Of a stretch of 23,714 nt of DNA, positions 1 through 11,097 are shown piece by piece (position 1 is the stretch's first letter; the number at the start of each line of letters is the position of its first letter). The stretch is from a virus. The stretch covers positions 1 to 23,714 of the IMG/VR virus record IMGVR_UViG_3300047510_000269. One strand, written 5' to 3'. A model generated the notes under the pieces. That model was not told where the DNA came from, made no database searches, and was given only the letters and a program-made list of their open reading frames with translations. The translations under genes were made by a program, and so were the position numbers.

Positions 1-2
1 CC

Positions 3-818
3 TTAATTATATACGCCGTCTGACGCTACCAAGAATAACAAGAATATGCTCTCATCATATGCAGGGGTAGTGCCACTCGCGGGAAAACTGATCTTGATTC
101 TGCCTGTGAAACACGCTGGATCTGTAGCATTGATACCGAGATCAGGGTCACCAGGTAATCCACTGTATGTGACTTGCAAACTATCTCTGCCTATAGTAGC
201 CCATGTTTCCTCATCGATGACTAGTGTGAACGTGCCAGCGGCGTTGTCACGATTTGTTATACTTAATGATATGGGTAATGCTTCTATGCGATTCATCGTC
301 ATAGAACCACTTGCTGTAGTTAATGCAAACACTGTACCTGGAGTATACGTTGGTGCGGCTCCGCGAGTGTCACTGATCGTGAATGTTGTGTCTGTTATGA
401 TTTCTTTTACATAGTATGTGGTGTTGATAGCAACACCACCAAACACAGTTCCTTTGAACTGTACGGGCATACCTACGAATAACTCGTTTGTGCTTGCGCA
501 AGTCAATATGTTTGTGCCTGTAGTTGTTTGTGTGATCGTAGTGATTTGACTGATCAATGGATAGTCACGTATCTGAAAGTCATATCCACTACGACTGTCA
601 CGGAAGTTTGTGATGGCTCTGCGAATAATTGTCGCATCAATCGTTGCACCTGTTAAGTTGATTGGTGTAGTACCTGTCTGCCAACCACTTGGGTAACTTG
701 TGATGTTACTCCATGCTAAGTTCCAGAAATCTTTCTGGTTATAGACAAGTTCTTGTGCTAGTACTTGTCCATCGAATCCGCCCACTTGATTGAGCGTGTT
801 TTGACTGAATTTTGCCAT
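3..818 (-). CDS. Phage structural (tail/baseplate-type) protein, 271 aa
   Basis: This is the last gene of the leftward cluster that is complete in the window. It starts at ATG 818 behind a GCGAGGAAGC Shine-Dalgarno site. The N-terminus (MAKFSQNTLNQVGGF) and the region around residues 170-271 look like a soluble beta-rich phage structural protein, with no signal peptide or membrane segment. Residues about 90-170 hold an embedded module (TNELFVGMPVQFKG, then NTTYYVKEI and FTISDTRG). Modules with the same G-P-V-F-G / YYV / FTIS pattern occur inside many environmental phage virion proteins. It has its own promoter-like motif and a leader hairpin, and lies downstream of the collagen-like fibre, so a tail-tip or fibre-associated role is likely. 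I do not recognise the exact family. Confidence 0.8.
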   Translation of the reverse strand: MAKFSQNTLNQVGGFDGQVLAQELVYNQKDFWNLAWSNITSYPSGWQTGTTPINLTGATIDATIIRRAITNFRDSRSGYDFQIRDYPLISQITTITQTTTGTNILTCASTNELFVGMPVQFKGTVFGGVAINTTYYVKEIITDTTFTISDTRGAAPTYTPGTVFALTTASGSMTMNRIEALPISLSITNRDNAAGTFTLVIDEETWATIGRDSLQVTYSGLPGDPDLGINATDPACFTGRIKISFPASGTTPAYDESIFLLFLVASDGVYN

Positions 819-840
819 CTCTGCTTCCTCGCATTATGAC

Positions 841-868
841 CCCGATTTGCTACCTCGCAAATCTAGGG
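841..868 (-). promoter_or_regulatory. Leader hairpin upstream of the 271-aa gene
   Basis: Arms GATTTGC and GCAAATC (844-850 and 857-863) pair perfectly around a six-base loop, with an outer CCC/GGG extension. On the transcribed strand the loop reads GAGGTA inside TGCGAGGTAGC. This closely matches the true ribosome site TGCGAGGAAGC just before the start at 818. It lies between the NATAAATA motif and the start codon, so it would be in the 5' leader. Confidence 0.55.
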
Positions 869-878
869 TGTTATATTA

Positions 879-886
879 TATTTATA
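879..886 (-). promoter_or_regulatory. Late-promoter-like motif TATAAATA
   Basis: TATAAATA on the minus strand lies directly after the stop codon of the fibre gene and about 60 bases before the next start. It matches the T4 late promoter core exactly, and the cyanophage late motif NATAAATA. It is one of seven minus-strand copies, six of them in or at intergenic gaps. It would drive the 271-aa gene. No -35 element is needed for this class and none is evident. Confidence 0.55.
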
Positions 887-3560
<2,674 letters not shown>

Positions 3561-3581
3561 GTTCGTAGTTTCCTATAATAT

Positions 3582-3589
3582 TATTTATT
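3582..3589 (-). promoter_or_regulatory. Late-promoter-like motif AATAAATA
   Basis: AATAAATA on the minus strand lies in the 42-base gap between the tip gene and the 174-aa gene. The 15-mer ATAAATAATATTATA (3574-3588) is identical to the sequence at 17733-17747 upstream of the 103-aa gene, which argues for a shared regulatory element rather than chance AT-richness. Confidence 0.55.
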
Positions 3590-3602
3590 CGTGATCGTTT
3601 TT

Positions 3603-6362
3603 TTATAGTATCGATCCTGCACTTGGTATTTTTTGTTGTGTACTTGCACTACCCGCTACGCAAGTTAAATCTGTTCCTGAATTCATATTTCTAAGATAAT
3701 ATCCAAACCCAATCAATGTGTTTGATGCCTCGCTTGCTTGTGTAATCGATACACCTAAACCTCCTAATGGATTAGTAGTATAAAAATTCATATATTGTGT
3801 TTGCAATACATTGTTACTACTATCATTGCTAAATCTTGCAAAAGGTACTAATTGAAAATCAACATTCGCTACGTCTGAAAAAAATTGAAATGATGATTCA
3901 GTAATAATCACTTCATTAGTGGTTAATTGGACATTTGATAAATTAACATCTATCAATTTATACCAACCTTGATAACTAGATGCTGAATTTGCTATATTTA
4001 AAATTGCTGATGCATTAGGTGTAAATGCTGCCGTGCTATTTGCAGCATAACCATTCGCAGTACTTGATGTACCTTGTAAATATGGATATTCATAACCTGC
4101 TGTTATTGAATAGCCAGGATATATCAATGGTACATTTCGTGTGCTAGTAGAATTAGCATAAACCGGTATTAGTAAATTTCCACCAAAATTCGCAACATCA
4201 TAATTGGTAACCACGACTGAAGTAGGCAAAAATATATTTGCAGTGTTTCCACTAGCGGTAATATCAAATCCATCACCAATAAAATTTAAACTTTTAGCAT
4301 TTGCTAATACTAAATTTCCACCTTCTGAAACATTGATACCAGTTATAAAATTGGAACTACCTACGATCGCATTAGCAGGAATGCTATTTGGTCTATAGAC
4401 ATTTCCAGGAAGACCGCCATTACCTGTATTGCCATTATAAGGTTGTATGTTGGCGCCGCCCCATGGGAAAACATTGCTTGAGCCACTTCGTCTACCTGCT
4501 GTATTGTTTCTAGCGGTAACAGACCAATATAAGTTACCTGCAGGGAGATCATTGACATCTACCGTGACTGCTGTGACGTTACCATTTGCTATATCAGGAC
4601 TTGGCGTGAATGGCACGCCATCGCTTTGTTGCACTGTGCGATATAATAGATGTGTCAATACGTTGCTGTTGTTACCATAGTTGAAATCCATGTACAACAC
4701 AAGACCTTCTTCTGGTACGCAACTATCTACTTTAAAACCTGTGATCAGTCCATCTGTGTCTGTGAAGTTAGTGATGACAGGATCGCATGGTGCTGATATG
4801 ATGTTAGGATCTTTCAGTCCTGTATTGAATGCTGGCACGAAATCTTGTACTGGATCATCGACATATACTGTGGCATTATATTCAAAAGCACGGAAACTTG
4901 CAAACAAGTTACCATTACCATCTTTTTCTTCTATGACTTCACTGACACGGAATAATTTACCATCAGGAAATCCATTATCTGCATCCCAACCATATGTCTC
5001 ATGATACACACGTATGACATCACCTGCTTCTACCTGTATACCACTATAATCAGTACGGAAACTGATGACTAGATCCTCACGGCTTTGAAACAAACGTCTT
5101 GCTGCCAAATATTTGGCTTGTACTGCGTTGTTGACTAGAGGTAGCGTGACATTCAATCTATTGATTGCTTCGTTCTGGCTCAATAAACTAGGAACGCTAT
5201 CAAATAAGTTGATGATCTGATAATCAGTTTGATCTTTTACATTGAAATTTGGATATGCGACTTCTACTTGATTGAATGTCTCGTTTAGATCGATAGGACT
5301 TATCTCAATACCACCAACAAGATTACTGCTATTGACAATGAATAGATCATTTACACTTTGAGCGTCTGGACTTTGCGTGTATGCTTTATTGATGACTACT
5401 TTCCATTTGCCTTGTAGTTCACTGTACTGTAACCAACTATCGCAACTGTCTACTAAGAATTGTAGATTATCCAAGCAATTCTGTGCTGTATCTAATGGTC
5501 CATTGATGCGATATCTTGCTTGCGAGGCACTACCGCCTCCTACAGGTGTATATGTGATAGTCTGATCACTATATTGATTTAAGTCTTGTAAACTAGCAGT
5601 ATCTATTTGACTTAAAGGTATAGCACAACCATAACGTGTGTTGGACATGTAATCTCGTATAGCAGTTCCAGGTCTATATGCACCAGTGTCAAAGCCTACG
5701 TATACTTGTTCAGTATTTCTGACTTGTGCTGTTATAGCACCTAATCCTGTAGTGCCTGCATCTGTGCTATATTTCACTACTATGATAGCAAATGCGCAAT
5801 TTGTCATAGCATCGGTGCTAGTCCAATTTGGCATGACATCATATGCGTTCTGTGTAGTGTTAGTACCGCTAGTAGCACCTGTGCTACCATTCCTATAAAG
5901 ATATATGTTTAGATATCCATTGACTCTGGTATCTATTTGTGATGGAGTAGTGCTATTATTGACTAATTGTGTTACTTTAGTAGTGCCACCTGAGCCGTCA
6001 CTGCCAAATGTCACTAATTTACCATCATAATAGATATCACCATAACTTATAGTACCATTATCAGTTTTTTCTGCTAATGCTACAACATAATACATGGTCT
6101 TTTGATCAGGTGTCAGATAAGCGTCTATGATGCTACCACCTAAGAACGCACTACCATAAACTACAGGTATCTTGTTATCTGTTGCTGGTGGCAATTGCAC
6201 ACGACCACCGCCATCGCCACCTGCGGCTGCTTTTTTCATGGCACGTTTTGCCAATAATCTGCTCACACCAATGCTTAATGCTGTGGTGACAACGAATTTT
6301 ACTACAGCGGCTACTGTGATTTTTGCGGCTACTGCGGCTACGAATGCGACTACTGGTGCCAT
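3603..6362 (-). CDS. gpJ-like central tail tip / host-specificity protein, 919 aa
   Basis: Large tail-tip hub protein, probably a trimer that closes the tail tube and carries fibres. Residues 1-40 are unusually hydrophobic (AFVAAVAAKITVAAVVKFVV), followed by a basic Lys/Arg stretch. This may be a membrane-interacting or core-packing segment, as in other tip proteins. Residues 60-110 (IPVVYGSAFLGGSIIDAYL) open the J-like region. Residues about 400-500 (AARRLFQSREDLVISF, GIQVEAGDVIRVYHE, FRVSEVIEE) match the lambda J/TipJ pattern of a GDVI strand followed by an RV strand. Residues 520-630 look like an FN3-type beta domain (LYWSVTARN). Residues 686-712 resemble a segment of the neighbouring fibre. 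It follows the GNAT gene with a one-base gap after its stop. Family assignment is good; the exact domain borders are inferred. Confidence 0.82.
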   Translation of the reverse strand: MAPVVAFVAAVAAKITVAAVVKFVVTTALSIGVSRLLAKRAMKKAAAGGDGGGRVQLPPATDNKIPVVYGSAFLGGSIIDAYLTPDQKTMYYVVALAEKTDNGTISYGDIYYDGKLVTFGSDGSGGTTKVTQLVNNSTTPSQIDTRVNGYLNIYLYRNGSTGATSGTNTTQNAYDVMPNWTSTDAMTNCAFAIIVVKYSTDAGTTGLGAITAQVRNTEQVYVGFDTGAYRPGTAIRDYMSNTRYGCAIPLSQIDTASLQDLNQYSDQTITYTPVGGGSASQARYRINGPLDTAQNCLDNLQFLVDSCDSWLQYSELQGKWKVVINKAYTQSPDAQSVNDLFIVNSSNLVGGIEISPIDLNETFNQVEVAYPNFNVKDQTDYQIINLFDSVPSLLSQNEAINRLNVTLPLVNNAVQAKYLAARRLFQSREDLVISFRTDYSGIQVEAGDVIRVYHETYGWDADNGFPDGKLFRVSEVIEEKDGNGNLFASFRAFEYNATVYVDDPVQDFVPAFNTGLKDPNIISAPCDPVITNFTDTDGLITGFKVDSCVPEEGLVLYMDFNYGNNSNVLTHLLYRTVQQSDGVPFTPSPDIANGNVTAVTVDVNDLPAGNLYWSVTARNNTAGRRSGSSNVFPWGGANIQPYNGNTGNGGLPGNVYRPNSIPANAIVGSSNFITGINVSEGGNLVLANAKSLNFIGDGFDITASGNTANIFLPTSVVVTNYDVANFGGNLLIPVYANSTSTRNVPLIYPGYSITAGYEYPYLQGTSSTANGYAANSTAAFTPNASAILNIANSASSYQGWYKLIDVNLSNVQLTTNEVIITESSFQFFSDVANVDFQLVPFARFSNDSSNNVLQTQYMNFYTTNPLGGLGVSITQASEASNTLIGFGYYLRNMNSGTDLTCVAGSASTQQKIPSAGSIL

Positions 6363-6363
6363 A

Positions 6364-6819
6364 TCAGTCCTCTACACTTATCCATGTTTCTGCGGTCTTG
6401 TCATAACCAAATCTAGTGAATTCTATGTCGAACATAGATTTCGCAGTAGTTATGGTATGATATCTTATGCGTTTCTTTTGTATCATCTCTTCGCAAATCT
6501 CTTGATACTTTTTCAGCAATAGATATCCCGCTCTTGTATGTCGATATTCTTCATCGACATACCATAATATTTCATTCATCAATAATGTCTTGTCTGACCA
6601 AATATTTGGTGATATCAGTGCAAGCATGATGCCTATAGGTTCATCGCTTTCTGCGATCAACACTAATCCACCACCATTGATAGCAGTGGCAAACATGACA
6701 TTGAGGTACTCATCATCTAATGGTACATCGAATTCACCAATCTCACCTTTCTCATGTATCTCATGTACTTTTCTGAGAAAGTATGGTAAGTCAAATTTAT
6801 TTGCTAGTCTTATGTTCAT
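6364..6819 (-). CDS. GNAT-family N-acetyltransferase, 151 aa
   Basis: Predicted acyl-CoA-dependent N-acetyltransferase. The order of elements fits GNAT: N-terminal IRLANKFDLPYFLRKV (motif C), a central beta pair GGLVLIAESDEPIGIMLALI (about 50-69), then NEILWYVDEEYRHTRAGYLLL (82-102). The last carries the acetyl-CoA pyrophosphate loop R93-x-x-R-A-G98-Y-L, and a C-terminal FTRFGYDKTAETW motif B region follows. The length is typical for a single GNAT domain. It sits between a distal-tail protein and the tip protein, four bases downstream of the former's stop. GNAT genes are repeatedly found in this position in phage tail operons, but the substrate is unknown. It could modify a virion protein such as the tip, or a host protein. 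Confidence 0.85.
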   Translation of the reverse strand: MNIRLANKFDLPYFLRKVHEIHEKGEIGEFDVPLDDEYLNVMFATAINGGGLVLIAESDEPIGIMLALISPNIWSDKTLLMNEILWYVDEEYRHTRAGYLLLKKYQEICEEMIQKKRIRYHTITTAKSMFDIEFTRFGYDKTAETWISVED

Positions 6820-6822
6820 TTG

Positions 6823-7647
6823 TTAATTTTGATTTAAACCTCTTGTTGGGTCGAATCCTGGTGGGAATCCTCCACCACCTGGGAAACCACCTTGTCCTGG
6901 CACAGTGACTTTGCCTTTTGGATCTTGTCCAAAGTCAAATTGCACGCCTGATATAGAATATACATTGTCCATGCTAGTGTCTGTGCTATTGAAGAACTGC
7001 CAACTTTCCTTGTTTGTCTTTCTTCCTGCAATTCTATTTTCTAACACTGCTTTATATGGGCTTGCGCTCACGCTGACTGTGAAATTATCTTCTTGTCCTT
7101 CACGATCTTCAGTTATCGCATATGTAGTCACGATGCCACGGAATCTTGCATACACAGGACTCTCTAGATTCATATTGGCGTCATAGAAACCACGCAATAT
7201 CTCCATCTCGCTACCACGTATCTTTGTGGCAAGCACGTTGAATATGTTGTTGCCATCGATGCCGCTCAATGATATAGTAGTATCACCTTGCGCAACACGA
7301 ATGTTTCTAGTCTGTGTGCCCACTTGCAATAGTCCTTGCAATGCGCTATAAACGTTACCATCGATGGTCTCATTCTTATAACTTGTGCTTGCTGTCAATA
7401 CTGTGACATTGCTTGCAGTGCCTGTACCTGTACCTGCGCTATTAGCAGTGAAGTATGTACCTACTGCGTTGCTATTTGCACCTATACTAGTCCAGTTTGT
7501 GTTGCCTGAAGTCTGTATGATGTAAGTAGTGTTGGCTGTGATATTGGCAGCGACTGTTGGTGGATACTCATTGTATATCGTGAGTTTCACGAACTCTGCG
7601 CTATTGATCTGCGTAGCATTATTGCTTACTTGAGGTATAGTCTGCAT
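6823..7647 (-). CDS. Distal tail / tip-assembly protein, 274 aa
   Basis: I chose ATG 7647 because it overlaps the previous stop as TAATG and has GTAGGA eight bases upstream; a GTG six codons earlier (7665) is also open. Residues about 32-85 carry a recognisable insert (TTYIIQTSGNTNWTSIGA, GTYFTANSAGTGTGTASN) of a type scattered through environmental phage structural proteins. After it, RNIRVAQGDTTISLSGIDGNNIF, IRGSEMEILRGFYD and YARFRGIVTTYAI follow the layout of DUF2163/lambda gpL-like tail-tip assembly proteins, in the matching gene position before the tip hub. The C-terminus is a Gly/Pro-rich tail (GGFPGGGGFPPGFDP). The role in forming the tail tip is inferred from position and this pattern. 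Confidence 0.7.
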   Translation of the reverse strand: MQTIPQVSNNATQINSAEFVKLTIYNEYPPTVAANITANTTYIIQTSGNTNWTSIGANSNAVGTYFTANSAGTGTGTASNVTVLTASTSYKNETIDGNVYSALQGLLQVGTQTRNIRVAQGDTTISLSGIDGNNIFNVLATKIRGSEMEILRGFYDANMNLESPVYARFRGIVTTYAITEDREGQEDNFTVSVSASPYKAVLENRIAGRKTNKESWQFFNSTDTSMDNVYSISGVQFDFGQDPKGKVTVPGQGGFPGGGGFPPGFDPTRGLNQN

Positions 7648-8333
7648 TATGCTGTTCCTACCCACTCGAATAACTGAAAGTCATCATTGAATTCTATCAA
7701 TGCATTGTTCACTGTCACGCCATTGCTACTGACGTAACCACCTGGCACTAACTTGTATGTAGGCATGTTAGGGCAGAACATATAAAATTCGCAACTATTT
7801 CCCACAGTCAAGCCTGCACCTGCCACTGCACCTGTTATGATGTTTGGTCTATTGGTAGTCACTGTGACCGTACCTGCAGTGCCTCTTGTCACACGGGTAG
7901 TGCTAGTGAATGGATATTTGTAATTACCAATCTGTATCAGATCGTTTGGTTCAAAGATCACACGACTTGAAGGTACTACGGGTAGACCACTGAGTACTAA
8001 CTGATTGCCTGTGAAACTACTGACTGTTAAATTATTCAATTGACTCTGTGTCAATTGACCTTGATATCTGAATATCCAACTCAAGCAAGCATTGTTACCG
8101 AACGTGACATATTCAGGCTGATATCTGTCGATCTTGTCTAATTGCTCTAGTAAGTCACGATTGTTATAGTATCTTAGACTTGCTGGCATAGTCAACGTAA
8201 AGCGCCATGGCTGTTTAGTTGGTGTGAGGCTAGTGCGAGGTATCTCGTTTCGTGTGATCTGCACACCTACGACCTTTCTACGATCTATGGTCATTGCGCT
8301 AGCGTTGTTTATGATTGTTTGTAAGCCTGCCAT
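7647..8333 (-). CDS. Distal tail protein (minor tail), 228 aa
   Basis: Protein of 228 aa directly after the tape measure gene, the usual place of the distal tail protein that starts tube assembly. The N-terminus MAGLQTIINNASAMTIDRRKVVGVQITRNEIPRTS, followed by PWRFTLTMPASLRYYNNRDLLEQLDKIDRY, looks like the split-beta-barrel start of Dit/gpM-like proteins. Residues about 120-170 (LVLSGLPVVPSSRVIFEPNDLIQIG) form a second beta domain. It starts at ATG 8333 with AGGA upstream, and its stop overlaps the next start by one base, so the two are translationally coupled. No enzymatic motif is seen. Assignment rests mainly on gene order. Confidence 0.65.
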   Translation of the reverse strand: MAGLQTIINNASAMTIDRRKVVGVQITRNEIPRTSLTPTKQPWRFTLTMPASLRYYNNRDLLEQLDKIDRYQPEYVTFGNNACLSWIFRYQGQLTQSQLNNLTVSSFTGNQLVLSGLPVVPSSRVIFEPNDLIQIGNYKYPFTSTTRVTRGTAGTVTVTTNRPNIITGAVAGAGLTVGNSCEFYMFCPNMPTYKLVPGGYVSSNGVTVNNALIEFNDDFQLFEWVGTA

Positions 8334-8346
8334 ATATTAGTTCCTA

Positions 8347-10566
8347 TTATGCGTATGCCATTTCTCTGCGTGCAGTCTCAGTCACGCCTAGCAATGTCTT
8401 GCGATTCTCAGCGAACAACTGCGCTACAGATTTAGCGTCTAACGCACTTATGTTATTAGTTATGTAATTGTTAGTGATCGGTGCATTAACTTGACCTCTG
8501 CCAGTTGCCATAGCCTCTGTACTTGCACCTAACTTATTATTTGGTATGACTGTACCTGCTTGTTTAGGTACGAATAGTTCAGGACCTTTCTCACCGACGA
8601 TATATGGTTGACCTGCTTTTGCTGGACCACCTTCTGCTAACCCTGGTAAACTCAAACCAAAGAATCCTAACGTCGCTTGTATGGCTTTGAATATCTGTGC
8701 CTTGATGATCATTTTAGCAAGATCGGCTATGACGCTACGTGCGAAATCACCAAATTTAAATTTACCTGTAGTCACAAATTCATCTACAGCGTTTGATATT
8801 TTGCCCCATGTATCTAATACTGCTTTCTGCATCATGTTATAAGGTTTGAATTGTTCTTGTAATTGCGTCATCGCAGCAGTCAATCCGGAAGCAAAACTTT
8901 GTTCCTTGTTTTCTCTATAACTTACATTTTCATCATATTTTTTTATGGCTTCTTGATTGCTTTTACGTACTGCATCTAAATCATTATTCAATTGTTTCTT
9001 AGTAGCATTATTTTTTTCATTAGCGATTCGTTGTTCTAATTGGCGCTCTTTGCCTAATCCTTCTTCTACTAATTTAAAACGTGCTAATTGATCTTGCATC
9101 TGTTGCTCAGATATCTGACCACTTATCACACCTTGACGCAATCTGGCTTCTTCATCTGCTATTGTTTTTTGTGTTTGCTGTCCTATGATACCTAATTGTT
9201 TTTGTAACTCTATAGTTGTTTGTTTCTCAGCAAAATTTCTATTCACTGCTTCTTTGTTGAGATTAGCCATGGCGACTAATTGTTCATCAGCAAGTTTCTT
9301 TTGTGTTTCTAATTCAGTGATCTGTCCTTTATTCTTACCACTCGTATCTGCTTTCAATGCGGCGATCTGCTTCTCATATTGTGCTTCTGATTTAGCACGA
9401 TCTTGTTTAAGTTGAGCATCTATCTTTGCGATGTCCGCTATTTCTTCGCTCATGCCAATAGTGCCATTAATCGTTCTTTGATATTGTAACGCGGCAGCAT
9501 TTTGTTTGCGTAATTCTTCAGTAGTTGCTTTGGCTGCTTCTAACGCTTTTTGCGCAGGTGTCTGACCAACATCACGTTGTGGTCCTGCAGGTGTTGCTGG
9601 TGCACCTGGTGTTGTTGGCGCACCGTCTAATCTTTCTTTCTCATCGGCAGCATCGCCCATAGCCTTGCCCAATGCTACATAGGCTGCTGTGGCTGCTACG
9701 CCTGCGGCTGCTACTGCGGCTAATCCAACGCCACTCAATCCTGCTAAGAATGCTCCGGCAGTACCTGCGGCACGCATAGCACCACCTAATGCTTGTATCG
9801 CTTGTACAACTCTTGTGATTTGTATGACTGTGGCTGCGGCAAATGCACCTGCTATGATAGCACCTAATACTTGCATAGCCTTCTTAGCATCTTCAGCACT
9901 GAATTCAAATTGTGATATCGCTTCTAATACAGGTGCTATGGCTTGTAACGCAGCCAATTGTAGATTTCTAAATGCTACTTCAATTTGACCAACAGCATCG
10001 GCTGCTAACTTAAGATTTTTTTCTACATTTGGATCTACTGATTGATTCAATCCATCTGCTAATTTTTTAAAGTCTAATGTCGCGGCACTCTTACCAAATA
10101 AATCGACTGCGATCTGTGTCTTGGTAAATCCATCTTCCATGTTGGCAAGACCTTGCACAGCACGATTGAATAATTCTTGATCACTTAAATTTTGTAATTC
10201 GCTAGCACTTAAACCTAATTTTGTCAGTGCATCTATAGTGGTCTCGCTACCTTTTTCGATATCGCCAATAGTTCTGCTGAATGCCATGAGAACTTTGCCG
10301 CCATCATCAAACTTACCACCGCTTGCTTCTAATGCGGCACTTAATTGATATAATTTACCTACACTTATACCGGTAGCATCTGCAAGATCGACAAGACCAT
10401 CTGCCATCACTACAGCACTACCTGCTAATGCAGTGAATGCGGCTACACCTGCGGCAGCAGTCTTCGTCAATGTACCTTGAAGTTTATCTAGGCTATCGTT
10501 TAAATCAACGACTTGTTCTTCGCCATCTACTGTTATTTTTATTTTATATTGATCAATGGTAGCCAT
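8347..10566 (-). CDS. Tail tape measure protein, 739 aa
   Basis: Determines tail length and is held inside the tube. It is the expected long gene after the chaperone pair. The N-terminal third (residues 1-190) has the tape-measure pattern DLADATGISVGKLYQLSAALEASGG and TKTQIAVDLFGKSAATLDF. Hydrophobic segments occur at about 230-300 (GAIIAGAFAAATVIQI, AGLSGVGLAAVAAAGVAATA), followed by a long Gln/Lys/Glu-rich coiled-coil region (about 330-560). Near the C-terminus, QKAVLDTWGKISNAVDEFV and GDFARSVIADLAKMIIKAQIFKA match the lambda gpH-family C-terminal domain. At about 1.5 angstrom per residue it would suggest a tail of about 110 nm (inference). Its ATG overlaps the previous stop as TAATG. Confidence 0.93.
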   Translation of the reverse strand: MATIDQYKIKITVDGEEQVVDLNDSLDKLQGTLTKTAAAGVAAFTALAGSAVVMADGLVDLADATGISVGKLYQLSAALEASGGKFDDGGKVLMAFSRTIGDIEKGSETTIDALTKLGLSASELQNLSDQELFNRAVQGLANMEDGFTKTQIAVDLFGKSAATLDFKKLADGLNQSVDPNVEKNLKLAADAVGQIEVAFRNLQLAALQAIAPVLEAISQFEFSAEDAKKAMQVLGAIIAGAFAAATVIQITRVVQAIQALGGAMRAAGTAGAFLAGLSGVGLAAVAAAGVAATAAYVALGKAMGDAADEKERLDGAPTTPGAPATPAGPQRDVGQTPAQKALEAAKATTEELRKQNAAALQYQRTINGTIGMSEEIADIAKIDAQLKQDRAKSEAQYEKQIAALKADTSGKNKGQITELETQKKLADEQLVAMANLNKEAVNRNFAEKQTTIELQKQLGIIGQQTQKTIADEEARLRQGVISGQISEQQMQDQLARFKLVEEGLGKERQLEQRIANEKNNATKKQLNNDLDAVRKSNQEAIKKYDENVSYRENKEQSFASGLTAAMTQLQEQFKPYNMMQKAVLDTWGKISNAVDEFVTTGKFKFGDFARSVIADLAKMIIKAQIFKAIQATLGFFGLSLPGLAEGGPAKAGQPYIVGEKGPELFVPKQAGTVIPNNKLGASTEAMATGRGQVNAPITNNYITNNISALDAKSVAQLFAENRKTLLGVTETARREMAYA

Positions 10567-10871
10567 TATATTCTGATCCCTAATGTATTATAGACATATT
10601 CTCTGATATGTTCTAGTGTAGGCTTGCTCATGCCTTCAGGTGCTTGTGTGCTTCCACGCATGCCTCTGTTAGTCATATGTCTACCTTTATCTAACACAGT
10701 AGCATATGGGTATTGAGCATCTATCGTGTTACCTTTTAGATAAGTCTGGCTTCTAGCATGACCAGTACGTACAGGCGTGACATCACGGAAAAACGTATAC
10801 GCTTCTTGCGATATGTTTTTGTCGTTAAGTGTGTCTAACACTTTGTCTAATCGCCTGCTTATGTTGCTCAT
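10566..10871 (-). CDS. HK97 gp10-like tail-completion/neck protein, 101 aa
   Basis: Small soluble protein with the gp10-family signature: TPVRTGHARSQTYLKGNTI, then AQYPYATVLDKGRHM and QAPEGMSKPTLEHI. In this family the TPVxTGxAR and YPYA-x-x-LD-x-G motifs define head-tail joining or tail-completion proteins. Members normally sit between the capsid gene and the tail-tube gene; here it lies after the chaperone ORFs and directly before the tape measure. It overlaps the T-part ORF by an ATGA junction and the tape measure by TAATG, so the whole block is translationally coupled. Family assignment is good; its exact site in the virion is not shown. Confidence 0.78.
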   Translation of the reverse strand: MSNISRRLDKVLDTLNDKNISQEAYTFFRDVTPVRTGHARSQTYLKGNTIDAQYPYATVLDKGRHMTNRGMRGSTQAPEGMSKPTLEHIREYVYNTLGIRI

Positions 10872-11092
10872 TGTTTTTGCTTACCTTTATTCAGTATCGC
10901 TAACATTTTTTCTTCACTTAAGTTATATAACTTAGGATCTATCGTGCCACCTTTTGCTTTTGTTTTAGCCTGCATGTAATTTTCGTATGCAGCAAGGACA
11001 TCGGTGATCATGAAGTCGTATGTAGTAGCACGTTGTTCCACTTCATGTGGAAGCATGTGATACTTTTCTGCCATACGACCTATCGTGATCAT
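10868..11092 (-). CDS. Tail assembly chaperone T-part (GT extension), 74 aa
   Basis: This ORF lies in the -1 frame relative to the 114-aa ORF and begins exactly at its stop (ATGA overlap). It encodes AEKYHMLPHEVEQRATTYDFMITDVLAAYENYM, the pattern of the C-terminal T part of lambda G-T-type chaperones (short helix, then TTYD-x-M-I/L-x-DV). It probably reaches the virion assembly pathway as a fusion made by -1 frameshifting at CAA AAA TGA. Independent starts at the overlapping ATG are also possible. The T part in lambda binds the tail tube protein while G binds the tape measure. It is followed by the gp10-like gene with a four-base overlap. Confidence 0.75.
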   Translation of the reverse strand: MITIGRMAEKYHMLPHEVEQRATTYDFMITDVLAAYENYMQAKTKAKGGTIDPKLYNLSEEKMLAILNKGKQKQ

Positions 11093-11097
11093 TTTTG
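11086..11097 (-). promoter_or_regulatory. Candidate -1 frameshift site in the tail chaperone pair
   Basis: The minus strand reads GTG CAA AAA TGA across the end of the G ORF, with five A residues before the stop. A single P-site AAA slipping back one base onto AAA would bypass the TGA and continue in the T frame as GEVQK-MITIG. This is the direction used in lambda G/GT. It is not a canonical XXXYYYZ heptamer, and no strong downstream pseudoknot is obvious by eye. Confidence 0.5.
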
